Origin: Rhabditoides inermis
Lineage: Eukaryota; Nematoda; Chromadorea; Rhabditida; Rhabditidae
Length of the DNA: 64,000 nt
Assembly: GCA_963966185.1 (NCBI GenBank)
Contig: CAWZYM010000217.1
Location: 713,501 to 777,500, forward strand
Direction of reading: 5' to 3'
In this document: in pieces, positions 40,299 to 50,867 of the stretch
Layout: every line of letters begins with the position of its first letter
How positions within the stretch are numbered: position 1 is the stretch's first letter
Notes under the pieces: model-generated
The model's database searches: none
Seen by the model: only the letters and a program-made list of their open reading frames with translations
Told to the model about the DNA's origin: nothing
Program-made: the position numbers and the translations under genes

Positions 40299-40738
40299 TA
40301 ATTGAGTTTTGCTCGGTTAGAGAGTGTTCGGTTTTGTTGGTGTGATTTTGTGTTGTTGAGAGCTTTAGAGCGTGTATTGTTTACTTTGTTGGTATTAGCG
40401 TTGACGGTGCGTTGTGAAACTTGTGTGTGTGATTTTCCGCCTATTTGCTTATAAAATATACGCCCATCCGCATTTGCTTTGTTTGTGACTCTTCGCGAGT
40501 TTATTTCCGGTTGCTTCACCGGTAGATACTTGGAACTTTTGGCTTTTGTAATAGTGGCGTGTACCTGAGCCGGCCAGGCGCGTGAGTACTAAAAGTAGAC
40601 GACGTGAACGGTCGTTCTATTTGTTTTGTAACGGAAAAAGCTGTTGAGGAACTACACAGTGAGTGCCGTCTCGTCATTTCTGTAACATGTTTCTTCGCAA
40701 GTATGTGTTGCGTGTGTTCTTTTCTGTCCTCTCTGTCC

Positions 40739-40780
<42 letters not shown>

Positions 40781-40885
40781 CTCTTTCTATATCTGTTGCA
40801 TTCATCTTGCTCGATGTATCATTATATCAATGCTATTATGATGATAATTATTTCGTTGTTGATTTGATTTTTACAGAGTCATAAC
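40299..40885. other. Upstream region of the 1191-aa gene
   Basis: About 590 bp containing a CT microsatellite at 40739-40778 and a TTTACAG acceptor ending at 40876, 9 nt before the chosen ATG. It probably includes a promoter and a 5' UTR exon or trans-splice site. An upstream coding exon cannot be excluded, since the frame stays open back to the acceptor. Confidence 0.45.
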
Positions 40886-43800
40886 ATGCTGGGCCCGATA
40901 GGCCCACGTGCGAAAGGCCAAGGAGTCGGAGGAGTGGCTGATTGCGCAAGGTAAGTAGACTGTTTTTTTGTCAATGTGAATTCGCTCGCTTCAGCTTCGC
41001 AACCAGTTCGTTCGGCCGAGTCATCACAGTGGATCTGTGGGACTCGTACACAGCCATCTATGTGAGGAAGATCAAGCAGGTGAGTTTTTTTCGTTTGCAT
41101 TTGTTTTTGATGATCGTAACTGATTGATCGTAATTGATCGTAACTGATTCGTTTGTTTTCAGCTCGCAATCTCTATTAGCTGTGGTCTCCCGACGGAGCG
41201 CATCTTCCCGGGAAACAAGTTCCCTTACCCGATACTGTCGGTCGATGCGCGGAGGAAGATGGTGGAGATGACCGTCGAGAGTGAGTGCATGTGTGGGGAT
41301 GAGGGTGGATAGGCTTTGATTCTCATCGAATGCTTGATTGATTAATTTACGAAGATAACTTGTTTTAGCGGATCAGCCCGCGGGGTTCGTCCCCACTTCT
41401 CCCACCTTCGACTCGACTCTGTTGAATGTGATGAACAGCTGGTTGTTCACGTCCAGGAAGGCTAATGAGGGAGATTCGACCGACCCTTTGTCGGAGGCGA
41501 ATCGCAAGCGTCTGGATGCACTGAACCGCTGTGAGTATGGAGAGGGAGAGAGAGAGAGAGAGAAAGAGAAAGAGAGAGAGGAGTACAGGTTTGTGTCAGT
41601 ATTTGCAATCATTAGATGCGTGTGCTTTTGCGGCATCGTGTGAACATCGGGTGAACAAATTGATTTTCTTCACGCGTACATTAAAATAATCTTTTTTTCT
41701 TTTCATCTTTGACGAATCGTGCATGATACATGTTTTTTTTTAGTATTTTGATTGTCTTTATTTTTTTACATTGATTCTCGAATTTTCAGTGAACGAGCAG
41801 GAGTGGATCGTCGAGTATAGAAGGGTTATGGACGGTCGCACCACGACTGCAGCACGAATGGACGGACTGGCGATGCTGCTCCCCGCCATGCTAGATCCCA
41901 ACCGGGCGCTCGCGGTCGTCTGCTTTCTCCACGTACACGGCTGCGTTCAGTGAGTTCGTTTTCACTCAACGTTGAGGTCACGTTGCACGTTTCTCTTTTC
42001 CAATCGTATGATGTGGTGTTGATTTGCAGGTTGTCATGCGTGGTAGGGTGTATGCTGGCCGACGAGCAGTTTGGAATGATGCTCGACGTGTGGGAGAAAC
42101 AAGTCGCTTTTCTCAACGTTCACCGAAGCTCCAAGATGAGACTGGCGCGGTGCGTTATCATGTTGTTGTTGGATTTGATGGTTTCCTTTCAGTTCGCTTC
42201 ATGAGGTGTGCGAGAAGGCGGTGGCGCGCGTCAGTTCGGCTACTGTGTGCCTCGCTCTCAAGCTCGAGAACTTTATTGTCGATGTTGTGAGTGGGAATCG
42301 AGGCCTTGTTTCTCATGTTCGTGTCATTGCTTCATTCTTACTGACATTCAGGTGAAAAGAAGTGAGTTCGTGGTCTCGTGCTGGCTGGTGAACCGCACGT
42401 CTGACGACTTCGCCCTGCACACCACCCAGGCCCTCTACTACAGTTGGTCGGGAATGAACGTCCGCCTCAGGAGGGTGAGTTGAAACGATGCGGCGGCGGC
42501 GAGCAATTAAAGCATAAAGCTGTGATCGTCCATGAAATGGTTTTTTGCCTATGGAGTGTATTTAAAAGCGAACGTGTATTGAACGGGTTGCATGTAATAT
42601 TTTATCTTGTCAATGTGTATAGAAAAAGAAATTTTAGGCGTATAACTGTGCGATGCGGGACGCACCCTTCGCCACGACCGCCCCCATCTTGCGCTTCCTC
42701 AATCTCCTCCTCTCTGCTTCCCTCGCCCACGCACACTTTCGTCTAGGTGCGTATATTTGTATGTAAATGCATGTATGTATTTAATATTCATTCGATGTTG
42801 ACCTTTTCTTACAGGTCCGTTGTTGCGGGCACTGGACGAGTTCCCGTTTCGTGTGTGGAAAGAAGTGAGCGAGTCGAGCAAGTCTGCGGAGCACTGGGAG
42901 ACGGCGAGGAGCACATGCCTGCTGCTCAAGACGCACGTGCTGTCGGTCGCAGCCAACACGACCGATCTGAGCGTGAGTGTGGTGACTAATGTGGTTGACT
43001 TGTATTTTGTATGCTTGATTGTTCTTTTGCAGCTGACTCGGTCTGCTGCTCTGTTGTCGTGGATTTTGGACGCACTGTGTGGGACACCGTCCAAGGAACT
43101 AAGCGCACATTTCGACGAAGAGATGCACGACTACGTTGGAAACGTGCTCATGAACATGCGCGGTGGGTATTTTCAGGGTGTAATATTGCATATATTAGCT
43201 CAGGTGTAATATTGCATATATTAGCTCATCTCGCACTCATTTCCTATCGTTTTATCATTCGCGTATCACTCTGAATGTCATTTCGTATTTGATTGATGTT
43301 CAAACTAATTTGTTTGTAGGGCCGCCGCCGCATGACACCTCGTCGCTGTGGATGGCGCTGCACGAGGAGATTGAGTACGAGCTGAGCAAGAGGGGCTGCC
43401 GTCTGCCGTACCAGCCACCCGCCACTCCCCAGCCTCCGCTCACTGTCTCCGAGAAGGTCGAGCTGCTCGGGGCCACTCCCCCGCCGTCCCCCACCGACTC
43501 ACAGACAAAGTAGGTCGCACTTACTTTAGATGTTATTATATTTTGATGAAAACATTATTGTGTATTTTGAACATACCGTATAAGGAACGAAGTGTACTGC
43601 ATACTTATTCCTGCCGTTTATATTCCCGTTGCGCTTGTTCTCTCACATGACCTCGTGGCGTAGTGGTTGATTGATTGATTGATAGATAGATTGATAGAAC
43701 CCCTCTTTCTACCATTAACTGTGTTTCTGACTTTGTAGTTATGTCTTGGTTACGTATTGTGTACTTTTCTTTTCCTTTTATACTATTCCTCATTGATACA

Positions 43801-46800
43801 ATGGTCTCGTTTCAGCCTGCTCGGCCAGAGTTCGACAGCTGTGGCTGCAGCCGCCCCGACGGCGCCAGCATCTTCCACGACTGGGGCGCCAAGTACTGCA
43901 TCCGCTTCCTCGTCCCACTCATCCCTCGGGTACGCGTGCAATGTGTTTGATACTGTTTTCATCGTATACATTGACTTGTGTGTGTTTGAATTGTAGATCT
44001 AGATGTGTAAATGTTGATATCTTCAGTGCGCCGCCTGCGTCTGGAGGAACAGTTTCAATTCCTGTTTCTACAAGGAGTACGTCGTTGATGTCAGTGCAGC
44101 CAGAGAGGTGAGACGAATGAAACGTACGCGTACTATGTTCAAATATTAGTCAGTTGTGTGGACCGTATCGATCGTTAGTGTCTGACTATGTAAGAAATTC
44201 TGTTGCGATTCCGTTTGATTCCGTTTGTTTCAGCCAAAACCAGCAGCAGTCGTCGTCTGATGGAGCCCCGCCCACTCTCACTCCTTCTCGCCAACCCAAT
44301 GCACCCAGGTAAACACCCGTATCATGTTTAGAGTCAGTGTTTAGCTTTGGGAGTGGTTACTTTTAATTCCACGGTTTTGTTGAGTTTATGTTATGAGATG
44401 AAGTCTATGGGTATGGGAGAGGAAGACTAGTCAATGCGTTGTTTCTTGTTTTGTGATGGTCATCCATATTTGTTTGAGCGACTCGAGTGGCGGACGAGCC
44501 GTGGCGGGCCGTTCTCCCATCCCTCCGCTCTTCTCATGCAATTTCTCGCCGTCGCCCGTCTACGATTCTGCCGACAGCAGGTGCTGTGAGAGGGAAGGGG
44601 GGGGGGGGGTGGGTATGAGAGATCTGATGATATCATCTCCACATTAGCCGTTTTGATCAAGAATCTGAAAGCGCGACATAGTCAAAATTACAATGGAGCT
44701 TTTTTTCACAAACGTTTTCTAGGAACGCGTCTACCTACCGCAGCGCTTTCTCGGCCACTCGTGAATGCTTCGCTATGCTGGACGATGATTGGGAGGATGA
44801 GGAGGTCTGGGACGCGGACGATATGATGCCGCTGCCTGCTCAACAGTCTCTGTGAGTGGAGTTAAGGAGGATGAATAGGTTATATAGCGTAATATGCCTG
44901 CTGTACAACGATTGCATGATTGGTTGGGAACGTTTTGAGCTCTGATCGTTTACGTTTTTATACAATGATTGATGTGCAGGTCTGGTATGTACGAGATCGA
45001 GACCGAGTCGCTGGCTGGAGAGAGGCTGGTAGACGAGGGCGTGTCGAATGACGAGTGTGAGACGAGCAACGCGAATGTGTCACGTGTGTCCGTCGATGAC
45101 CTGTCCGTTTCGCCTCACCCCACTGCTCACACTATGTCTCCTCGCTCTTCCGATTTCGCGCAATTGTTCTCCCGGTGCGTAATATGAGGATTATATGATT
45201 CTGTAATGATGGTGTGATATTGATCATGTCCCCTTTGTTCATCGACCATCGAATGTTTGCGTGATTACAGTTGTTCGCCTCGAAGCACTGCGTGTGACGT
45301 GTCCGCTGATCGCATCGACATCAAGCCGGAAGAGGATGATGCGTCGTCGCAGGATATGATCGAGTGAGTGGAGGGATCGGGCGATGGCCAGGCAATAGGA
45401 TCACATAAGGGAGGGATATGAGTGATATTTCGTCTGTATTTTGGTATTTTAAGGGTTTTTTGTGAAACGTATACGCTTCATTGACCATTGGTTTGATGTA
45501 GCATATCTGCAGGATCACGGGCTGAAACAGAAATTTTGTTTCTTTCTTTTTTACTTGTGAACTACGTACGTTGTCAATTTCTCATTGTTTGGCTTGTCGT
45601 ATTGATATGTGTTTTGGATGGTTGGATGTTTAGTGGCTTCTCGAATAAGCTTTGTGTGGTGGGATGGGAGAGGCCGGCTGATGAAGACATGGACGGGCTG
45701 GAGTGCGCTGACCTGTCCATCCCTGACCACATGCGCCGTGCCTCATCGCTGGAGCCCAGGTCTGCGCTGTCCGAGTCTGCCTCCCCGAAGAGCATTGCGT
45801 GTGGCAAGTAGAAAAACTGAATATTCATCTCGAATCAGTAGCACATTTGACAGATATGTAAGTTACGGTAAGGTTACGGTATTAAGGCTTGCGTGGAAGT
45901 AGAGAAGTGACCATATTGGCACAGGAATATGTGTTCGTTGAATAAGTGCAATGCCTTGGCAAAAAAAACGGATTACATGAGGAGAACGGGTTTCGAGTGT
46001 ATTCTGTGTTTGGTCTTCTAAAAGTTTGTGTGAAATATATAGCCTGTCCTGTATTCTTTGATTAATGTCTTGTATGTTGTATGTCATGATTACGTTCAGT
46101 GTCGTCTCGGAGAATGACGGTGACGCGAAGACGTGCGTCTCGTTCGATGTGTGCGACAACCCCGACTCGAACTCGCACCAGTCGTCGGGAATGGCGCTGC
46201 ACAAACAGACAGAGGGGTGAGTGGGTGCAGGGAATTTAGAACGATTTGTAAGACGAGAAGTGTTCTCTCTGACGCGGGAATGTCACACGGTCATACCCCA
46301 CAACTGGCGAACTCTCAACCCTAGATTGTAGGCAGTCTTCATAGCAAGTCGGAGTCAAAAATCCAGCTCTGACCAGAAGTGATGGCTCGCCGCTATTTTG
46401 CCGTAGGTGGTCGAGTGGGTAGCGAGTTCAGCTTACGAGGAGTGTAGTAGGTGCCACACCCTCGGATTCGTACCAAATTGATAGAGTACCTTAGTTAGGA
46501 CCATAGCCATCAATTTGTGTTGTCCGAATTTCCTAAACGAACTATACGTTTCCGGTACGAAAACGTACATGGCTCGTTTTTCGCGTTTCTCTCACCCTAC
46601 GCGGCGGTCAAAGACCGAGCCGTTGTGGCCTAGTGGCGAAAGCGTCTGCCTGTCAAATGACCCTCTCGCGTTCGATTCCGCGCACAAGCTTTTTGTCTTG
46701 TTGAATAGTTTATGGACTTGTACTTTCTGACTACCATATCATCATTTTCTCACGGTCCATGAAACAACTCTATCAAATAAGTTTTTACGAGACAATCTTG

Positions 46801-49273
46801 CCGATCTCTGTTTGATAGCGATGTCAGCCTTCGATTATCGTAGTGACGTAGTGCCACTCGCATCAACCGTATGTAGCTCGCAAAATCGCAGTCTTCTGTC
46901 AGAGAAGTCCCGAACGTCGTTGAGCTACTTCACATTGTCGTATGTATGAGACGATCAATCAAATGTGTTGGCAAAACAAAAATCATGAGCGCGGAATCGA
47001 ACTCGAGAGGGTCATTTTGACAGGCAGACGCTTTCGCCACTAGGCCACAACGGCTCGGTCTTTGGCCGCCGTGTAGGGTGAGAGGAACGCGAAAACGAGC
47101 CCTGTACGTTTTTGTACCGGAAACGTATAGTTCGTTTAGGAAATTCGGACAACACAAATAGATGGCTATGGTCCTAACTAAGGTTTTCTATCAATTTGGT
47201 ACGAATCTGAGGGTGTGGCACCTACTACACTCCTCGTTAGCAAAAAGAGAAAAACTGGAGTGCGCCTCACCGAAATTAAACGTTTATTACGTACCTTCCG
47301 GTCATACGAAATAACCACTTCGTACAAAAATTATTTTCTATTTAAGAGAGAGTGAGAGAGAGAGAAGAGTGTGGTGATGTAGCGCTGGCGCGGTGTCGGA
47401 TGCGGGGCGGACCGACGGAGGCGTGTTGACGATGGACGAGCAGCTGTGTGCTGCCCAGTCGTGGTCTTCCATTCTGGCCACCACTCCATACGAGGTCATT
47501 CCATACTCCTTCTCATTCATTCCACATACTCAGTGTGCAATGCTTTCGATTGCAGGCCACATGGGAGCCGTCGATCGGTGTGGCCAAGGCGATCGTGCCG
47601 CTGGAGAACCATCTGTTGTCGCGGAGTGACATCGTGGCTGCCGTTCTGGCCACGTACAACGGTGTGCAGCTGTTCCGCAAGAAGGGCACTGTGGCGGTGG
47701 CGCACACGCGGTCCGTACTCCGAGCAGTCATTCGTGTTTGTCATTCAAACTGTGTGATTGCAGTGTCGGTGCCTACTGCGACGACGGCAGAAAGGCTCTG
47801 ATCACGGCCGGCTTTCTGCTCGCTGAGAAGGAGCTCAACTCCTGCAATATTAAGGTTCATCACTTGTACTTGTGGTTTGGAAACGATCGAATTTTGTTCA
47901 GCGCTACACGATGGCGTGTCGTGTGGCCGCCGTGTCGGATGGCGAGCTCGTGGTGGAGCCGGGGCCTGCGTGGAGCCCGCCCGCCCTCTCCAACGTCGAA
48001 CAGACGCGCATCGACCACCCACTCTCTCCACTCGACCCCATTCCGGACGGCGGCCGCGTCTACTACAGGGACTGCAGGGTGTGGCGCGCGGGAATCGTCG
48101 TCTCTCGGTGAGTGTCAAGGAGGGGGCTTCAATACGCATATCAACTGTTGTAGGGACGAGCGTGTCGGACTCTCTCGTGTGTTCGATCTCCGTTTGGAGA
48201 CGATCAGCGTGGCTCGCGGTGAGCACCTCATCTACATGGCTGATCTCGAGGTGGCTCATGTGTGCTGTGTAGTGTGTTGTAACTTGACTTTGTTTGCAGG
48301 AAGGCTGCGTGGTGAGTGTGGTGGAGGGTGAGCAGGAGTGGACAGGCACTCTGGTCTCTCTGCCGCTGGCCGACGAGTGGCAGCAAGGCCGCTGTCTGAT
48401 TCGCCCCGACCACAACCACATGGACACTATGTGAGTACATAGCAGATGACTAGCGCTCCGACGCGCTACAATTGATTTGTAAAAATAGTAATATAAAATA
48501 AGTAAATCTATCGGAAATGCGAGGTTTTTCTGTATCGCTCTGAAAATTGCGTCTCCTTTCATTGTCTTTCAGTTCCCACTTTGGTTTTGAAACAAGTAAT
48601 TACTGTGCTATTGATTTGCATACAATATTGGCATTGGCATTCTGGTTGACAGCGAGATCACTCGATCTATTGCTTCGCCACTCTATCGCGTGGCCTATTG
48701 AAGCTACGCATGTTTCACTCACTCAGATACGTTATAGAAAAGCATTTATAACATAGATACGTATAAAACTTGATCGGTTTCCTGGTAGTAGCAAAGAAAA
48801 AAGTGTGATATTGAAACGCGCGAAAAGAAACTACTTGTTGTTTTTATTTCATTAAAAGAGCGGCAAAGTTGTGATCTGATTTTTTTTATGTTGATGTGAC
48901 ACCTATTCCACTGTGTGGTCTAAATTTCGAAGCTAGAGCCTCGGACAGACGGACACGACTGTTCCATGGACTGAACTTAGAAAATGCATGTGTTTACGAT
49001 GTACCGATTGTTGCTCAGGGTGCTGTGGCACAACATCTCCCCGTCGTCGTCAGATGCCCAGTACATCGTCGATCGCCTGAAGGAGGAGCACGGCGAGACA
49101 GGTGAGTCTTGCTGTATACTTATGCCTTTCCTGTTTGTTCTGCTGGGTTGGAATGAATAGTTGCAGGCCGGCTGTGGAACCTGTCGATGCCTAACCCGGA
49201 GAGGGAGGCATTCGTGCGGGCGACCATCGAGAAGTGCCGTCGCGAGGAGAGGACTGCAGAGGAGGAGGAGGAG
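40886..49273 (+). CDS. Large multi-exon protein of unknown function (1191 aa)
   Basis: I do not recognise this protein. Twenty-nine exons join in phase: 40886-40950, 40995-41079, 41163-41280, 41369-41530, 41790-41949, 42030-42149, 42193-42286, 42352-42474, 42638-42746, 42815-42972, 43033-43162, 43320-43509, 43816-43929, 44027-44107, 44234-44308, 44479-44580, 44723-44851, 44980-45174, 45271-45363, 45634-45807, 46100-46216, 47383-47494, 47556-47710, 47764-47854, 47902-48107, 48154-48250, 48300-48430, 49019-49101, 49167-49273. Layout: a folded N-terminal part including FGRVITVDLWDSYTAIYVRK, faintly tudor-like; a helical part (exons 5-11); a Ser/Pro/Ala-rich then acidic linker (exons 12-21) with no fold; and a C-terminal folded half (exons 22-29) with VYYRDCRVWRAGIVVSR, again tudor-like by eye, and a Glu-rich end. 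One gene or two fused genes cannot be proven, but phases fit throughout. Part of it is duplicated at 62441. Confidence 0.75.
46435..46683 (+). repeat. tRNA-derived SINE (family 2, copy 1)
   Basis: About 249 bp ending in a tRNA-like head with A-box TGGCCTAGTGGC and B-box-like GTTCGATTCC. The anticodon region CTGTCAA recalls tRNA-Asp. Acceptor stem halves do not pair, so it is not a working tRNA gene. The same 249-bp unit occurs inverted at 46989-47236 and again at 63700-63947. Confidence 0.8.
46989..47236 (-). repeat. tRNA-derived SINE (family 2, copy 2)
   Basis: Reverse-orientation copy of the repeat at 46435-46683, differing at roughly one position in twenty by eye. A- and B-box-like sites are kept. 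Confidence 0.8.
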
Positions 49274-49555
49274 TAGAGGAGGAGAACGGATAACTACGGA
49301 TACGACGTGCAGGTCATTGCTATTAACTGTTTATGTGGTGGTTTTTTACATGTATATCTTATCTAGACACAATTTTAAATTGAATGAGTTTGTTGATCTG
49401 TTTGTGATTGATCTGTTTGTTTGGTTCTTCGAACCCTGTTGTGCTTGACCGCTATTCATTATTACGAGCGTTTGCGAATTTTTTTTCATTTATAGGAAGA
49501 TATAAAAGTTTTGTTCTTGTGATTTGTTCTGTTCTCGGTTCTCTTCTCTTCGACC
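49274..49555. other. 3' region of the 1191-aa gene
   Basis: T-rich spacer after the stop codon at 49273, likely 3' UTR. No canonical AATAAA is obvious, and no gene is seen. Confidence 0.45.
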
Positions 49556-49638
49556 TACCAGTTAAGAGGCTAGAACGCACTCGGTTCAGTATATTTTTCT
49601 CAGAACATCACAGGTCGTCACCACTCTTATGCAAATTG
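49556..49638 (-). repeat. Inverted fragment of the 152-bp satellite
   Basis: About 83 bp that is the reverse complement of part of the satellite monomer found at 50868-62440 (from the TTGCATAAGAGTGG region to CCTCTTAACTG). It sits as a single fragment outside the array, directly beside the deacetylase remnant. Confidence 0.85.
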
Positions 49639-49739
49639 CTCCGCGAGTAGAGCAAGCTATGAAAAACACCCAGCTGCGCAGCTGCATTGCGAAGTGAAAC
49701 GGGTAGTCAGCAGCGGGCGAGCGCCCGCCCTCCACATGT

Positions 49740-49847
49740 ACCTGCGCTCCCACACTGTGCGCACCATCGCCCAGCCCCAGTGTCCCTATCACATCAGTCA
49801 CCAGAACGAGGCCCGACGGGTGCGTCGAGTACGCAATCCTAGACGGT

Positions 49848-49892
<45 letters not shown>

Positions 49893-50210
49893 GGAGAGAG
49901 AGGGAGAGAGAGAGGGGGGGGGGAGAGGGGAGATGGAGAGAAAGGGAGACAGAATAGCATACGTGAGTGCCGAGTCGTGAAGTGGATTCCGTTGGTTATG
50001 AAATGATGCAATAGAATAGCGGTCTGCTTGCCTCCCACCAACATCTGAGTGAGACCCGATTTGAGGTGGTGGTACTACAAGAGGATGAGTGAAGAGAGGG
50101 GGAGGGGAGAGAATGAGGGAGAGCTCACCGACTGCATGACATTGTATAGATGATCAGCCGTTCATGGCGGAAAAGATCACCATTGTATATGTGGGCTTTT
50201 CCACCGGCGC
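49740..50210 (-). pseudogene. N-acetylglucosamine-6-phosphate deacetylase remnant
   Basis: Minus-strand remnant of the NagA/AMDHD2 family, which removes acetate from GlcNAc-6-phosphate in amino-sugar breakdown. Exon 49838-~49740 encodes IAYSTHPSGLVLVTD followed by LGLGDGAHSVG, a clear match to the family's C-terminal part. The preceding exon (50044-49963) encodes HDSALT in the required frame, but the family's GIH segment just before it is in a different frame, indicating a 1-nt deletion. A third fragment (about 50210-50129, HIYNG...FRHER) may be the degenerate metal-loop exon. The remaining C-terminus is missing: sequence past 49740 no longer resembles the family and runs into satellite DNA. 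Therefore a truncated, frameshifted copy; an active gene presumably lies elsewhere. Confidence 0.65.
49851..49950. repeat. GA-rich microsatellite
   Basis: Purine tract of GA/GGGA units lying in what would be an intron of the deacetylase remnant. Confidence 0.85.
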
Positions 50211-50220
50211 TCAATCCCGC

Positions 50221-50229
50221 CTCTCTCTC

Positions 50230-50281
<52 letters not shown>

Positions 50282-50332
50282 TCTCTCTCTCTCCCTCTCT
50301 CTCTCTCCCTCTCTCTCCCCCCTCTCTCTCTG
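50221..50332. repeat. (CT)n microsatellite
   Basis: About 110 bp of CT dinucleotides with CCCT interruptions. Confidence 0.9.
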
Positions 50333-50867
50333 CGCTAAAAATCCGTTTTTTCTCTTTTCCCGCCACACACACCACTCAAGGAGAGAAGTCCCACTAGAGC
50401 CCACACCGTCGTCCTTTGGCCACCAGAAAAGTCCATCTAGTCACACGTCCACTTCCATCACACATGTACTTATAGTTTCAACCTCCATGTCATATAACGA
50501 CTATTGATCTGCAGAGTTATTGATGCAGTGAGACAAGGTAGATTGTTGGTTGACTGATGGTTGTCGAATGTGCGCTCGTTTCCCTGTTCACACCTCGCGG
50601 TGGTGCAAGCGGTTCCCTCCGCCGCTCCTCATCCTCCACCAAGGCTGGGAGCCATTGCCACAAACGTACCAGATCTATTCCTCTCTCTACCCCTCTTTTA
50701 AATTTATCGCTTTGAACAGTTTTTATCGGTTATTTTGATCGTGTGACGCAGGTTTTTTTCTGTAATAAATTCATTCATTCAAATCCGTCGAAGAGTGACC
50801 CAGCGTCAATCGATATCGCTGCGGTGTAGTGCCAGCTATGAACAATTCTGCCAGCCCATGTGAACGA
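50333..50867. other. Spacer before the satellite array
   Basis: 535 bp of non-repetitive DNA. I see no supported gene; a 62-codon open frame at 50550-50738 has no splice partner or motif. Confidence 0.45.

Larger units (their letters stand above)
46217..47382 (+). other. Long intron 21 of the 1191-aa gene with inverted SINE pair
   Basis: 1166-bp intron, much longer than its neighbours. Most of it is two tRNA-derived repeats in opposite orientation separated by about 305 bp. No coding exon is needed, as exons 21 and 22 join in phase. Confidence 0.7.

Noticed and set aside
46615..46690. Possible functional tRNA gene (anticodon region reads like tRNA-Asp)
   Set aside because: A- and B-boxes are present, but the acceptor and T stems do not pair, and the same unit is repeated with a shared non-tRNA tail; it is a tRNA-derived SINE.
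47741..48562. 273-aa minus-strand frame, the longest single frame in the window
   Set aside because: It is the antisense of exons 24-27 of the 1191-aa gene, which join in phase on the plus strand with good splice sites.
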